Part shown: positions 37,630 to 47,859 of the stretch, one piece after another | Layout of the letters: each line of letters begins with the position of its first letter | Numbering within the stretch: position 1 is the first letter of the stretch | Assembly: GCF_025449215.1 (NCBI RefSeq) | Contig: NZ_CP104900.1 | Coordinates: 3,534,001-3,598,000, forward strand | DNA length: 64,000 nucleotides | Reading direction: 5' to 3' | From: Shewanella seohaensis | GTDB lineage: Bacteria > Pseudomonadota > Gammaproteobacteria > Enterobacterales > Shewanellaceae | Made by a program: the position numbers and the translations under genes | The notes under the pieces: model-generated | What the model was told of the DNA's origin: nothing | What the model saw: the letters and a program-made list of their open reading frames with translations, nothing else | Database searches by the model: none

Positions 37630-37656
37630 CACTGGGCATCAATCGCCACTTAAGAG

Positions 37657-38673
37657 TTAGTAATAATCTCTCACTAAAATCTCGGCAATTTGCACACTGT
37701 TTAAGGCTGCGCCTTTACGAATATTGTCCGACACCACCCAAAGGTTAATACCGTGAGAATGGGAAATATCCTTACGTACACGACCCACATAAACAGGATC
37801 GGTACCCGCTGCATGGGTTACAGCCGTTGGATATTCGTCATCGGATTCGAACAATACCACTCCTTCGGCATCGCGCAGTAAAGCTTTAATATCTTCTGCA
37901 TCGGCGACTTGACGCGTCTCGATATGTACGGCTTCAGAGTGACCATAGAAGACAGGCACACGCACGGCCGTTGCGTTAACGAGGATTTCGTCATCACCGA
38001 AAATCTTCTGGGTTTCCCAGACCATTTTCATTTCTTCTTTGGTGTAGCCGTTATCCATAAATTTATCGATTTGCGGCAATACGTTAAACGCGATTTGCTT
38101 TGGATAAACTTCAGCGTCAGCAGGCAGACCTTGCAGCAACTTAGTGCATTGTTTTGCCAGTTCTTCAATCGCCTTTTTACCTGTACCAGAGACAGACTGA
38201 TAGGTCGCAACGTTAATACGGCTGATACCGTAAGTATCGTAAATCGGTTTTAGTGCCACCAGCATTTGGATGGTCGAGCAGTTCGGGTTAGCGATGATGT
38301 TACGGTTGCGGAAATCGGCAATCGCATGGGGGTTAACCTCAGGTACAACCAATGGAATATCAATGTCGTTGCGGAAGTGAGAGGTGTTATCGATCACCAC
38401 ACAACCCGCTTCAGCGGCGATTGGCGCCCACTTGGCCGAGACATCGCCACCAGCAGAGAAGAAGCCTAACTGTGCTTGACTCCAATCGAAGGTTTCGACG
38501 TCCAAAATGGTAACTTGTTTGCCATGGAAGCTGACCGTTTCACCGGCGCTACGGCTACTGGCTAAAGGATATAAGTTCGCAACCGGGAAGTTACGCTCTT
38601 CGAGGATCTCAATCATAGTTTGACCCACTGCGCCCGATGCACCTAAAACGACAACATTAAATTCCTGCGACAT
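37657..38673 (-). CDS. asd: Aspartate-semialdehyde dehydrogenase
   Basis: NADPH-dependent reduction of aspartyl phosphate, branch enzyme for Lys/DAP, Met and Thr. 338 residues. NADP loop FNVVVLGASGAVGQTMIEIL; catalytic Cys in NPNCSTIQML; active-site His/Arg region GHSEAVHIET. This is the shorter type found beside pdxB in Gammaproteobacteria (in E. coli the neighbour is the paralogue usg), and active-site residues are intact here. The ATG at 38673 begins the Rossmann fold and lies two bases after the pdxB stop; a longer frame to 38715 adds residues from pdxB. Confidence 0.93.
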   Translation of the reverse strand: MSQEFNVVVLGASGAVGQTMIEILEERNFPVANLYPLASSRSAGETVSFHGKQVTILDVETFDWSQAQLGFFSAGGDVSAKWAPIAAEAGCVVIDNTSHFRNDIDIPLVVPEVNPHAIADFRNRNIIANPNCSTIQMLVALKPIYDTYGISRINVATYQSVSGTGKKAIEELAKQCTKLLQGLPADAEVYPKQIAFNVLPQIDKFMDNGYTKEEMKMVWETQKIFGDDEILVNATAVRVPVFYGHSEAVHIETRQVADAEDIKALLRDAEGVVLFESDDEYPTAVTHAAGTDPVYVGRVRKDISHSHGINLWVVSDNIRKGAALNSVQIAEILVRDYY

Positions 38674-38675
38674 AA

Positions 38676-39806
38676 TTACCGACCGACTCCTGAAAAACCT
38701 AAATTGGACAACCAATCTACCTCAGATTGGCCGTGATAAGCCAGCGCCAATGCACTAAATTCGCGTCTATGTTTGTGATTTTTTCTCATAGTGTCGAAGC
38801 CATTCGACCTTGCAAAGCCATTTCGGAATACGGCATCGTCATCACGCAGGTCGTAGACGAATCTTGCGAGCTGTAATAAGGCTTTTTCATCGGGAATTTG
38901 TTCGAGCTCGACCGCCTTAAAATGAAATGGTGGCAAGAGCTCGGATAAGCGCTTCGTGGCCGGAATGGCTAACAACTCACACAACTTTTGGTACAGCATA
39001 AAAGTGCCACGGGCCTTACCTTCTAAGCTGTAACCGGCGATATGCGGGGTCGCAAACTCAGCAAAAGGCACCAGCTCAGGCATGGGATTCGGCTCCCCTT
39101 CCCATACATCGAGCACCAATTTAAGGTCATCCCTTTGCTGCTTAACCTTAATTAAGGCTTGATTATCAATCACATCACCACGGCAACAGTTCACCAGCCA
39201 AGTATTTGGTTTAAGACTCATCAGGCGCGCTTCATCGAATAAATGCAGCGTCTTATGTTCGCCAGTGCGGGTGATGGGCACATGTAGGCTGATGATATCC
39301 GCTTCAAGTAATAGGGTTTCAAGGCTCACAAAATGACGGGGATCGCCCTCGGCCGCTTTGATGGGGTCATTGAGTAATACCTTAATGCCGTAGGCTTCGA
39401 GGCATTTGGCCGTCGCGCTACCAGTATTGCCCGCGCCGACAATCCCCACGACTTTGCCCTTGAGCGGCGAGTTAAACCGCGCCGCCAGTTCTAACATCGC
39501 AATAAAGGCAAACTCCCCGACTGCGGTCGCATTACAGCCGGGCGCATTCGAAAAGGGAATACCACGCACTGCAAGGTAGGCCAGATCCACATGGTCCGTC
39601 CCTATGGTGGCGCTGCCGACAAACTTAAGTTTTGGATTGGCATCTAACAATGCAGCATTGACTCGGGTGACCGAGCGCACCAGCAGCACATCGGCATCTT
39701 GCACCTGCTCGGGCGTTAGCGTGCGGCCATTGACTGGGATTATCTCGCCTAACGCCCCAAATAAGGGTTCGACATAGGGCATATTTTCATCGACAACAAT
39801 CTTCAT
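38676..39806 (-). CDS. pdxB: Erythronate-4-phosphate dehydrogenase
   Basis: Second step of DXP-independent pyridoxal phosphate synthesis. 376 residues, D-2-hydroxyacid dehydrogenase fold. N-terminus [20 protein letters not shown] loop [22 protein letters not shown], catalytic [10 protein letters not shown] and [15 protein letters not shown] (active-site His replaced in the pattern TPHIAGYS), and the PdxB-specific C-terminal dimerisation domain. Upstream of asd in one transcript. Confidence 0.95.
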   Translation of the reverse strand: MKIVVDENMPYVEPLFGALGEIIPVNGRTLTPEQVQDADVLLVRSVTRVNAALLDANPKLKFVGSATIGTDHVDLAYLAVRGIPFSNAPGCNATAVGEFAFIAMLELAARFNSPLKGKVVGIVGAGNTGSATAKCLEAYGIKVLLNDPIKAAEGDPRHFVSLETLLLEADIISLHVPITRTGEHKTLHLFDEARLMSLKPNTWLVNCCRGDVIDNQALIKVKQQRDDLKLVLDVWEGEPNPMPELVPFAEFATPHIAGYSLEGKARGTFMLYQKLCELLAIPATKRLSELLPPFHFKAVELEQIPDEKALLQLARFVYDLRDDDAVFRNGFARSNGFDTMRKNHKHRREFSALALAYHGQSEVDWLSNLGFSGVGR

Positions 39807-39896
39807 GGGGACCTTTCTGATAAAAATGGGCTAGAGAGTGAGTAGCCAAGGATTCTAGCAAGACTCTGATCATAAACCCAATCCCTGAGTCTCATT

Positions 39897-40161
39897 ATAC
39901 CAATCGTATTAAATATCTGTTCATTCAGCGGGAGTTCAACACGCTTTAGACAAGGCGAAGGGTTGAAGGCATAGTGGTGCTCTGTCGAAAGCCTTAAACG
40001 CAGTATAAAGCGCGTTGAACCCCGCCCTTCGGGAGCCACACTGGCATCCCACTCCCGCGTTACATTGACTTAAAAGGGAATAACCATTTCTGCATCAATG
40101 CGCCTTGGATTGAAATGCCAGTGAGGCTCTGAACTGATTAGATATTTAATGTGATTGGTAT
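39897..40161. mobile_element. MITE-like element, 265 bp, with 22-bp terminal inverted repeats
   Basis: Left end ATACCAATCGTATTAAATATCT and right end the complement of ATACCAATCACATTAAATATCT, differing at two positions. The inside holds a second inverted pair around GCGTGTTGAACTCCCGC / GCGCGTTGAACCCCGC and no credible gene. Different from the element at 14665-14935. A 78-codon frame across it is not a gene. Confidence 0.8.
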
Positions 40162-40179
40162 TTCTGAATTTCAGCCAGT

Positions 40180-40795
40180 AAAGAATCCGCCTTCTTAGAA
40201 GGCGGCTTTGATTTGCCCCTGGAAGGGGCTATTTCCTTACACCTACTTCATCTGTTGCGACAATTGAGCATCATGCTCTAGATCTTGCTTATCTTGATGG
40301 CGAACATAGCGTCTTATGATTTCCTCATTTACGCCTACCGTATCAACAAAATAACCCCTCTCCCAAAAGCTATTTCCCCATAACTTCTTGCGAACATGAG
40401 GGAATTTGTTAAAAAGCCTTATTGCGCTCCTACCCTTCAATATCCCCATTAATGTGGATACTGACAACTTTGGGGGAATTATCACGACTAGATGCACATG
40501 ATCTATCTGGACATTTAATTCTAAGACCTCACAACTTTTCATATTGCATAGAATATAAATCGACCTGTAGAGCTCTTTACCAAGGTTACCTTTTAGAATT
40601 TTGAATCTGTACTTAGGCGTCCAAACGATATGATATTTACAACGCCAGTAAACATGTGATGAACTTCTGTAATCGCCCATGTTTCTCGTTTCCTCTTACT
40701 TGTGGTGAATAAGAAGGTCTCTTTTAACATGGGCGTTATTCAGGCTATAGCTTTAAGGGACAATCACCACCGCCAGAGGCGGTGGTTTTGGGATG
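40180..40795 (-). mobile_element. IS200-like insertion sequence
   Basis: A single Y1 transposase gene flanked by hairpins characteristic of IS200/IS605 ends: CCACCGCC-AGA-GGCGGTGG at 40767-40785 (transposase 5' side) and CCGCCTTC-TTA-GAAGGCGG at 40187-40205 (3' side). No tnpB is present. Exact ends cannot be fixed because this family makes no target duplication. It abuts the MITE at 39897-40161. Confidence 0.7.
40243..40680 (-). CDS. tnpA: IS200/IS605 family transposase TnpA
   Basis: 145-residue Y1 single-strand transposase that cuts and joins hairpin ends. HUH motif in LNVQIDHVHLVVIIPP (His-x-His), catalytic Tyr in EEIIRRYVRHQDKQD, N-terminal HVYWRCKYHIVWTPKYRFKIL as in IS200. Full length and without breaks, so possibly active. 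Confidence 0.93.
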   Translation of the reverse strand: MGDYRSSSHVYWRCKYHIVWTPKYRFKILKGNLGKELYRSIYILCNMKSCEVLELNVQIDHVHLVVIIPPKLSVSTLMGILKGRSAIRLFNKFPHVRKKLWGNSFWERGYFVDTVGVNEEIIRRYVRHQDKQDLEHDAQLSQQMK

Positions 40796-40800
40796 ACAAT

Positions 40801-40828
40801 AAAAAAGGAAGCCTAAGCTTCCTTTTTT
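40801..40828 (-). terminator. Terminator after fabB
   Basis: AAAAAAGGAAGC / GCTTCCTTTTTT around CTAA, just downstream of fabB on the minus strand. Confidence 0.85.
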
Positions 40829-40843
40829 AACGAAAATAATGGC

Positions 40844-42055
40844 TTACTTATATTTACGCATCACTAATGTTGCGTTAGTGCCACCAAAACCAAAGCTGTT
40901 GCTCATCACAGTGTTTAGCTCTGCATCGCGGTATTCACGCACGATTGGCATGTCTTTCGCGGCTTCATCTAAGTTATCGATGTTGATGCTTGGAGCAATA
41001 AAGCTGTTTTCCATCATGATCAAGCTGTAGATGGCTTCGTGTACACCCGCCGCGCCTAAGGCATGGCCAGTCATAGACTTAGTCGATGCAACTGGTGGGC
41101 ACTTGTCTTTAAAGACTTCACGCAGAGCTTCTAACTCACGCACGTCACCAACTGGGGTAGAAGTACCGTGAGTGTTGATGTAATCGATTGGCGTATCAAC
41201 ATCGGCAAGCGCCATTTGCATACAACGCACCGCACCTTCGCCCGATGGTGCAACCATGTCATAGCCGTCTGAAGACGCGCCATAACCAATGACTTCGGCA
41301 TAGATCTTAGCGCCGCGAGCAAGTGCATGCTCTAACTCTTCAACGATTAAGATACCGCCACCACCAGAGATAACGAAACCATCACGGTCCGCATCATAGG
41401 TACGAGAAGCTTTTTCTGGAGTCTCGTTGTATTTAGTCGACAGGGCGCCCATGGCATCGAAGCCCATAGTCAGGGTCCAATCCACCTCTTCCGCACCACC
41501 GGCGAAGACCATGTCTTGCTTACCCATTTGAATAAGTTCAACCGCGTGGCCAATACAGTGGGCACTGGTAGCACAAGCAGAGCTGATAGAATAGTTCATG
41601 CCCTTAATTTTGAATGGCGTCGCCAAACAGGCACTGGCTGTGCTCGACATGATACGAGGCACAATATAAGGACCAACGCGCTTAACGCCTTTTTCACGCA
41701 GAATATCCGCCGCTTGAACTTGGTTAGAAGACGAAGCGCCGCCTGTGCCCACAATCAAACCTACACGAGGATTTGAATACTGCTCTTCAGTTAACTGAGC
41801 ATCCTTAATGGCTTCTTGCATTGCAATGTAAGCATATGCAGCAGCATCACCCATAAAGCGCAGTGCTTTACGGTCAATCAGTTCAGAAGGATCTAACTTG
41901 ATATTGCCCCAAACATGGCTACGAAGTTGCATTTCTTCAAACTGATCTGAATGTGTAATACCACTGCGACCCGCTTTAAGTGACTCGGTGACTTCTTGCT
42001 TGTTATTACCGATACTTGAAACAACACCCATTCCGGTGATCACGACTCTTTTCAT
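40844..42055 (-). CDS. fabB: 3-oxoacyl-[acyl-carrier-protein] synthase I
   Basis: Chain-elongating condensing enzyme of fatty acid synthesis, needed for unsaturated fatty acids. 403 residues from [10 protein letters not shown]. Catalytic Cys in [12 protein letters not shown], His in [12 protein letters not shown] and His in [13 protein letters not shown]-terminal [14 protein letters not shown]. The frame extends to 42106, but the family starts at the ATG at 42055; no good Shine-Dalgarno is visible for any start, so this is uncertain by up to 17 codons. Confidence 0.94.
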   Translation of the reverse strand: MKRVVITGMGVVSSIGNNKQEVTESLKAGRSGITHSDQFEEMQLRSHVWGNIKLDPSELIDRKALRFMGDAAAYAYIAMQEAIKDAQLTEEQYSNPRVGLIVGTGGASSSNQVQAADILREKGVKRVGPYIVPRIMSSTASACLATPFKIKGMNYSISSACATSAHCIGHAVELIQMGKQDMVFAGGAEEVDWTLTMGFDAMGALSTKYNETPEKASRTYDADRDGFVISGGGGILIVEELEHALARGAKIYAEVIGYGASSDGYDMVAPSGEGAVRCMQMALADVDTPIDYINTHGTSTPVGDVRELEALREVFKDKCPPVASTKSMTGHALGAAGVHEAIYSLIMMENSFIAPSINIDNLDEAAKDMPIVREYRDAELNTVMSNSFGFGGTNATLVMRKYK

Positions 42056-42193
42056 TTTATTGCTATCCATTGTGTACATGTCAGTACCAACTTTTTGCTG
42101 CGCCAATAGTATCTGTTTTACTGCATTTAAGTGGTCAGCTTTCCATAAAGGCGGGTAAAATAATGCCTAATATGAGACTGAGAGTATATTTCT

Positions 42194-44287
42194 TTGACTG
42201 CTAAGCCCCAAAAATCTTGCCAATTTAAGCGTGATTACCCGCAATTGATCAACCTTTATCCCCCATGCGCGTTGACTACTGCACAGTCTCTGGACAATTT
42301 AACTCGCCTTCGACTCTCCCGCTTAACGACGTCATCAGTTGAACTCGGTCAGGAACTGTGCGTCATGGGGCAATGGGGATTGGGCGATGGACTCGAGCTG
42401 CTCTCTCTACTACAACACTGGCAAACGCAGACTCAAAGCAACACACGGCTGTTAGTCAAAGTGTTTGAGCCCAATCCCATTAACGATTACGAACTTAAAT
42501 TACTTTGGGATCAATCGCAAAGCTTAATTTCCACGCCTCATTTACAACCCATTGCCAATGCCTTACTTAAGGCAAAACCTGCGCGCATTATAGGGTGCCA
42601 GAGATTAATTTTTGATGACGGCCGCATCACGGTCGATTTGCATTTTGGCGACCTACACACTGCACTCAGTCAACTGCCCCACAGCGCTGCTCATCCCATT
42701 CAGCAATGGCTGGTTTTACCGCATTTGGCGGCGCAGTTTAATGGCAAGCAAGTCTGGCAAATGGCTCGTTTGAGTACCGATGATGCCCTGCTGATTGGGG
42801 TCAATTTGGCTGAAACCGTGCAACAGCTTGCCCACAGCAGTGGCTTTAGCACACTTAACGTCAGCCAAGATGCCTTGAATGGTGATGCAAGTGATGCGCT
42901 GCCAAGCCATATTATCACCGATGAGATTTTACTCCATGAGCGCAAACTGCTGCGCCAGCAAGCCGATACCGCGCAGGCATTTACCCCAAAACCTGCAGCG
43001 CTCGCCACAAAAGAGCACCCTGTTGCCATCGTCGGTGGCGGACTGGCATCAGCGAACCTAATGCTATCCCTTGCCGAACGAGGCCAAAGTAGCACATTGT
43101 TTTGTAAGGATAATGAGTTAGGTCAAGGCGCATCCGGCAATCGCCAAGGGGCGATTTACCCCTTACTCACGCCCGAAAATGATGAGCTGAGTCGTTTTTT
43201 CCAACAGGCATTTTTGTTCAGCCGCCGCCGTATCGAGGCGCTGAGCCATGCGTCGATGATGGAGACAGACGCCGCTCCTGCTGTTACCGCGATTTCCCAT
43301 GACTTTTGTGGGGTACTGCAAACGGGTCATGATGAGCGCAGCCAACAACGGTTGAATAAAATCATCCAGAGTCAGGACTGGCCAGCGGAAATCGCCTACG
43401 CCGTGGATGCGAATGAAGCCAACGAGATTGCTCAAATAGGGATTGATAAGGCTGGATTTTTTTATCCCCTCGGGGGCTGGGTATGCCCATTTGAATACGC
43501 CAAAGCCGCGGTAGATAAGGCCTCGCAGCTTGCCAATGTGCAGTGCCATTTCAATACCGAGATCACCGAAATTGAGTGTGATGCAAAGGCTTGGTATCTC
43601 CACAATCAAGGCCAACGTTTTGGACCATTCCGCCAACTCGTGCTCGCCAATGGCGCGCAGCTCACCCAATTTTCGGCCAGTGAGCGGTTACAGATAAGTC
43701 CGTTTCGCGGCCAAGTGAGCCACGTCCCCGCCCAATTTAAGCTGAGCCAATTGGCGACAGTGTTATGCGCCAACGGTTACCTCACGCCAAGTCATCAAGG
43801 CTTGCATTGCCTCGGCGCCAGTTATGTCAAAGCGGCGGAGCACTTCGATTTTTGCCCGCAGGAGCAACGGGAAAACCTCGGAAAAATGCAAGAAAGCTAC
43901 CCCAACCAAGCCTGGGTTGACGATATCGACATCAGCGGCAATAGCGCCCGTGTCGGCGTGCGGATGGTGACGCGGGATCATTTCCCCATGATGGGCTGTG
44001 CGCCCGATGTGGCTGAAATATTGGCGCGCTATGAACAGCATCAACTCAATCAGCTGCAGGCCGAACAAAGCAAGCATTATTGGCAAACGACCCCAGCTCC
44101 GATCCTCGATGGCCTTTATATCCTGGGTGGCTTAGGGTCGCGGGGATTAAGCTCTGGCCCCTTGGCAGCCGAATGTTTAGCGGCACAATTAACCGGTGAG
44201 CCGCTGCCACTGGATTGGCCAACCTTAAATAAACTCAACCCCAATCGGATGTGGCTACGCAAATTACTAAAGGGTAAAGCACTTTAG
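42194..44287 (+). CDS. mnmC: tRNA mnm5s2U biosynthesis protein MnmC, with degenerate methyltransferase half
   Basis: Acts in making mnm5s2U34 in tRNA. 697 residues from a TTG start. The C-terminal FAD oxidoreductase domain is complete: HPVAIVGGGLASANLML, ELGQGASGNRQGAIYPLL, and PILDGLYILGGLGSRGLSSGPLAAECLA. The N-terminal methyltransferase half is not: the usual SAM-binding block reads VMGQWGLGDGLELLSLL, and the catalytic DGF-PAKNP motif is absent, the equivalent stretch being QQWLVLPHLAAQFNGKQVW. So the oxidoreductase step is likely but the methyl transfer doubtful. Adjacent and divergent to fabB. Confidence 0.9.
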   Translation: MTAKPQKSCQFKRDYPQLINLYPPCALTTAQSLDNLTRLRLSRLTTSSVELGQELCVMGQWGLGDGLELLSLLQHWQTQTQSNTRLLVKVFEPNPINDYELKLLWDQSQSLISTPHLQPIANALLKAKPARIIGCQRLIFDDGRITVDLHFGDLHTALSQLPHSAAHPIQQWLVLPHLAAQFNGKQVWQMARLSTDDALLIGVNLAETVQQLAHSSGFSTLNVSQDALNGDASDALPSHIITDEILLHERKLLRQQADTAQAFTPKPAALATKEHPVAIVGGGLASANLMLSLAERGQSSTLFCKDNELGQGASGNRQGAIYPLLTPENDELSRFFQQAFLFSRRRIEALSHASMMETDAAPAVTAISHDFCGVLQTGHDERSQQRLNKIIQSQDWPAEIAYAVDANEANEIAQIGIDKAGFFYPLGGWVCPFEYAKAAVDKASQLANVQCHFNTEITEIECDAKAWYLHNQGQRFGPFRQLVLANGAQLTQFSASERLQISPFRGQVSHVPAQFKLSQLATVLCANGYLTPSHQGLHCLGASYVKAAEHFDFCPQEQRENLGKMQESYPNQAWVDDIDISGNSARVGVRMVTRDHFPMMGCAPDVAEILARYEQHQLNQLQAEQSKHYWQTTPAPILDGLYILGGLGSRGLSSGPLAAECLAAQLTGEPLPLDWPTLNKLNPNRMWLRKLLKGKAL

Positions 44288-44405
44288 TAAAGAACGCTTT
44301 AATAAAGAGCGGCTTGAGTGAATACTGGTTAATCAAAACAAAGGCTTATCATTGATATGTTAATCAGGCTTTTATCTTAATCCCCCAATGATTGGCACCC
44401 AAAAC

Positions 44406-44437
44406 AAAAAGGATTAAGCAGTGCTTAATCCTTTTTG
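44406..44437. terminator. Bidirectional terminator between mnmC and the RNA methyltransferase
   Basis: AAAAAGGATTAAGCA / TGCTTAATCCTTTTT between convergent genes. Confidence 0.85.
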
Positions 44438-44465
44438 TATTTCGAATGGGCATTGATCGTTAACC

Positions 44466-45074
44466 CTAGAGCGAAGAACCCTGCTTAGTGGTTTTTACTC
44501 GGGTGCGATTATTGTTGTCGCGGCTTTGACGGATCAAGGCATCACCGTCAAACTCGGTTTGAGCTGATAGCTGCTCGCGATGGGCTTTCGCCAATCTATC
44601 GTAAAGCAGTACGTTCACCGAAGCCGCCAGATTCATGCACCCAACAGTTGGCACATACACTACTTCATCGGCTCTATCGATAATCTCTTGGCCAATGGTG
44701 CCATCCTCTGGGCCAAACACATAAAAGGCTTTCTCGGGATGCACAAACTCAGGTAAGGGTGTCGCCCCTAGGACTAAATCCACGCACACCAGCTTAGTGT
44801 CAGAGGGGAGCGCATCGAGTAAGGAGGCCACCCCAGTTAACGGAATGCGCTCGGCGGCGCTCTGCGTATCGGCGTTATATTGCTGCGGCCCACGGGCAGC
44901 ATACTCATAGCGTTTGCCCGTGTAGAACACCGCATCGACACCATAACAACCCGAAGCGCGCATAATGCCGCCTACGTTCGTCGGAGTTTTCGGATTGACT
45001 AGACCGATATAAACCGCTTGCTGCGCCTCAGGTTTTGCCATGGACTCTACCGAAGTCGTCGTGGATGAACTCAT
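44466..45074 (-). CDS. SpoU/TrmH family RNA methyltransferase
   Basis: SPOUT-fold 2'-O-methyltransferase, 202 residues. Motif 1 GLVNPKTPTNVGGIMRASGCYGVDAVFYTG (Asn and Arg of the SpoU motif), motif 2 YVFGPEDGTIG, motif 3 YVPTVGCMNLAASVNVLLYDRL, which form the knotted SAM site. No extra RNA-binding domain, so the target RNA is unclear. It is coupled with yfcL (start three bases after its stop). Confidence 0.88.
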   Translation of the reverse strand: MSSSTTTSVESMAKPEAQQAVYIGLVNPKTPTNVGGIMRASGCYGVDAVFYTGKRYEYAARGPQQYNADTQSAAERIPLTGVASLLDALPSDTKLVCVDLVLGATPLPEFVHPEKAFYVFGPEDGTIGQEIIDRADEVVYVPTVGCMNLAASVNVLLYDRLAKAHREQLSAQTEFDGDALIRQSRDNNNRTRVKTTKQGSSL

Positions 45075-45077
45075 CAA

Positions 45078-45359
45078 TTACGCCGCTAAATGACTAACAA
45101 TCTTGCCATGTAATTGTGTCCACGCCGCTTCCACTAATGCAAAATCGGCATCATTTAATTCTTGGCGCGCGAGGGCTAAACAGTCGGTCATTTTTTCGAG
45201 CAAGGCTGCTAGCGTGCTCTCGCCTTGGTCTTCGAGTTGCGATAACACCACCGCCACATGGCCTTGCAGATAGCCACAGGCAAATAAGGCGTCGTCATCA
45301 CCATGACTCACTACAGACTCAATCCACTGTTCTAGTGCTTCTTCATACTGCTCTAACAT
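45078..45359 (-). CDS. yfcL: YfcL family protein
   Basis: 93-residue acidic helical protein of the YfcL family (MLEQYEEALEQWIESVVSHGDDDALFACGYLQGHVAVVLSQLE). Function unknown. Members of the family commonly lie near mnmC and aroC in enteric and marine Gammaproteobacteria, as here. Confidence 0.88.
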   Translation of the reverse strand: MLEQYEEALEQWIESVVSHGDDDALFACGYLQGHVAVVLSQLEDQGESTLAALLEKMTDCLALARQELNDADFALVEAAWTQLHGKIVSHLAA

Positions 45360-45414
45360 CGGGTCAAACTCTCCAATAACGTATTTCGCCCAAATGGCCG
45401 CTGGCCCCTCGGTG

Positions 45415-46556
45415 CTATAAATCTGAATAGTCGGGGTTGGCCACCTGATACATTACATAATCATGGTAACCCGTCGTCACTTTGTAATAGCCACAAAGCT
45501 CACGATCTAATTGAGGGTCGCCACTATCCACAATTAAGGGGCGTCCTTCAAGTGCTTTTAGCTTAGTTTTTGTGGCGAGGATAATAATATTGTCCTTACC
45601 GAGGCGGCGGATCAGCTCTGGCGACAACTGCTGGTTGCCACGACCGAGAATATGCCCCTGCCCGCCAATCAAGGTAATAATAAGTTTTGCCGGCTTGTCT
45701 TGGGTAAAGTCGAGTAACTGCTTGGCGGTTAAATCACTCGCCACTAAGGCTTTATCTTGGATAAGATCAACCCCCAACAGGGTGTTATCGAGGCCAAGCT
45801 CTTCCATTACAAAGGCGACCGTGCTGCCCGAGCCCATAATGTACAGCTCGTCTTCCATCTGCTGGATAACATCGGCGGCAATGTCGGCGAGCACGAGCTC
45901 ATCAACTTCTTTTCCGCCCATCTTCACCGCTTGCACATAACGCGGTTCTGCAGGCACTAATAGCTCACCAAACCGTTTGGCGCGCACCGTGCCTTGGCGA
46001 AAGGCCACTTCATCAATATCCATCACATCGGCGCTCATCAGGCTGACTAACTCACCCTCGAGCAGCATTTTCACCACCATGCCCGCAGCATGGGGTGTGA
46101 TACCGTAAACGCCCGAATGGATTTTTACCCCAGCAGGAACACCAAGCACGGGTAATTTATCGTCGATAACGGCTTGTTCAAACACGCTATACACATCGCG
46201 CGCGGTGCCATCGCCCCCGCAAACAGTAATAAATCTAACGGTTCATCAAGCAAGGTACGCACAACGGCTTGGGTGTCAACGGCTTGAGTTTTATCCGGAG
46301 TTTGATACACCACACGGGTATTAAAACCTAAGGCGTTGGCGGCATCCTCCCCCATCACACCTGAGGCGGTAATGATTTCGATATCATTGGCAAAAGGGGC
46401 AATCACTTCTAAGGCTTGCATCATACGCTTTATCGCCTTGGGCTCGGCACCTAAGGCGAGTGCCTGCTCGGCCACGCCATCGCTGCCTTTAAGACCCACA
46501 CTACCACCTAAACCCGCCAGTGGATTGATGACTAAGCCTAAACGAAACCGGATCAC
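45415..46556 (-). pseudogene. ATP-NAD kinase family protein (AcoX-like), frameshifted
   Basis: NAD-kinase-superfamily protein of about 380 residues; the family is distinct from housekeeping NadK and its substrate is uncertain. N-terminus IRFRLGLVINPLAGLGGSVGLKGSDG. The key GGDGT motif is split by the indel: with one extra G at the C5 run 46214-46218, FAGAMAPRAMCIA becomes FAGGDGTARDVYSVFE. After it come VLGVPAGVKIHSGVYG, GSGSTVAFVMEELG and LIITLIGGQGHILGRGNQQLSPELI. GTG start with GAGG upstream. All catalytic blocks survive, so sequence error is likely. Confidence 0.85.
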
Positions 46557-46621
46557 CTTAACCTCTCTTGTTAATTATTTTAGTTTTTACAATGAGTTAT
46601 TTTTCACAATAAAATATAAGC

Positions 46622-47790
46622 TTATGAAGCAACCGCTCGCGCCCTATCCTTAGGGATCAAAAATACCGCTAACATGGCAGCAAAGGCACAGGTCGCCGCA
46701 AATACCCAAGACCATACAGCACCGCTACCATCACCCCAGATATAACCGCAAATCCACGTTCCGAGTGCGCCGCCAACCCCAAAGCTTAAGCTGGCATACA
46801 AGGCTTGTCCTTGACTGCGATGACTGGCATCAAAATGACGGTGCACAAACTGAATCGAGGCCGCATGGGTCAAACCGAAGGTGAACGCATGTAGCACTTG
46901 GCTTAAGCCCAGCAATAACATGCTCTCAACGCCAAAGGCGACCAGCAACCAGCGCACGGCGGTCATAGCGATACTGACGACAAGCAAGGTATTGACGCCA
47001 TAACGTCCAAGCAAGCGAGGCGCAAACATAAACATCACGATTTCGGCCATTGCCCCGAGGGCGACAAAAATCCCCGCGGCCGCTTCGGTGTATCCCGCCT
47101 GCTTAAGATAGAGCACAAAGAAACCGTAAAAAGGCCCAGCGCTCATCTGTAATAACATCGCCGACACCATGAACCACAGAATGGGCTTAGTCCAGTTGAG
47201 CGGCTGCCGCTCCTGCCCTTGAGGGCGGACGGCACGATTCGCAGGCAACGGCAAAGCGCTGACCAGCATCCCAGTAAACAAGGCTAAACCAATATAAGGC
47301 AACACCTCAGTACCCCATTGGCCGATGGCAAAACCGGCACCGACCACCAAGCAGATATAGCCAATGCTGCCAAAGCTGCGGATTTGCCCATAGCGGCTGG
47401 CATTTTCACCTAAGGTTTCGAGGGTGATCACCTCAAGCTGTGCCAAAATCGCGTTCCAAAAGAAGGTATACAGCGCAAGGCTCAGCGCCATATACACAAA
47501 GCCACCGTGGTAGAAGAAACTCAAATACGCCAGCATCGCGGCGCCAGCGCCCATCTTCACCAATTCGGAGCGCATGCCAGTGCGATCGGCCACCTTAGCC
47601 CACACATTGGGTGCCACGATACGGGTCGCCATTAAAATCGCCAGCAAAAAACCGATTTCTTGAGGGTTAAATCCACGGTTTTCGAAGAAGACCCCAAGAT
47701 AAGGGATCATAGTGCCGAGAATTGAAAAGAAGAAAAATAACAGGCACATAGCCAGCGTAACTGCTGGCTTGTGCTAGAGATTGTTGGCAT
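46622..47790 (-). pseudogene. MFS transporter (HcaT-like MFS_1 family), frameshifted near its N-terminus
   Basis: Twelve-helix inner-membrane transporter of the 3-phenylpropionate/nucleoside-like MFS branch. The main frame starts oddly at MCLLFFFFSILGTMIPYLGVFF. Another frame just upstream reads from ATG 47790 MPTISSTSQQLRWLCACYF and would join if the A5 run 47733-47737 held six bases (CACYFFFFSILGTM). That gives 390 residues, a normal length. Central features: GFNPQEIGFLLAILMATRIVAPNVWAKVADR and RYGQIRSFGSIGYI. Substrate unknown; being near aroC does not define it. Confidence 0.78.
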
Positions 47791-47859
47791 TAACGCATTC
47801 CATTTATTACACAGCCGCTATGCATCTTTATTCCATGCAGACTGTCTCATTCATCGCAC

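Noticed and set aside
39803..40039. 78-codon minus-strand frame upstream of pdxB
   Set aside because: It lies largely within the MITE and shows no protein-like conservation pattern.
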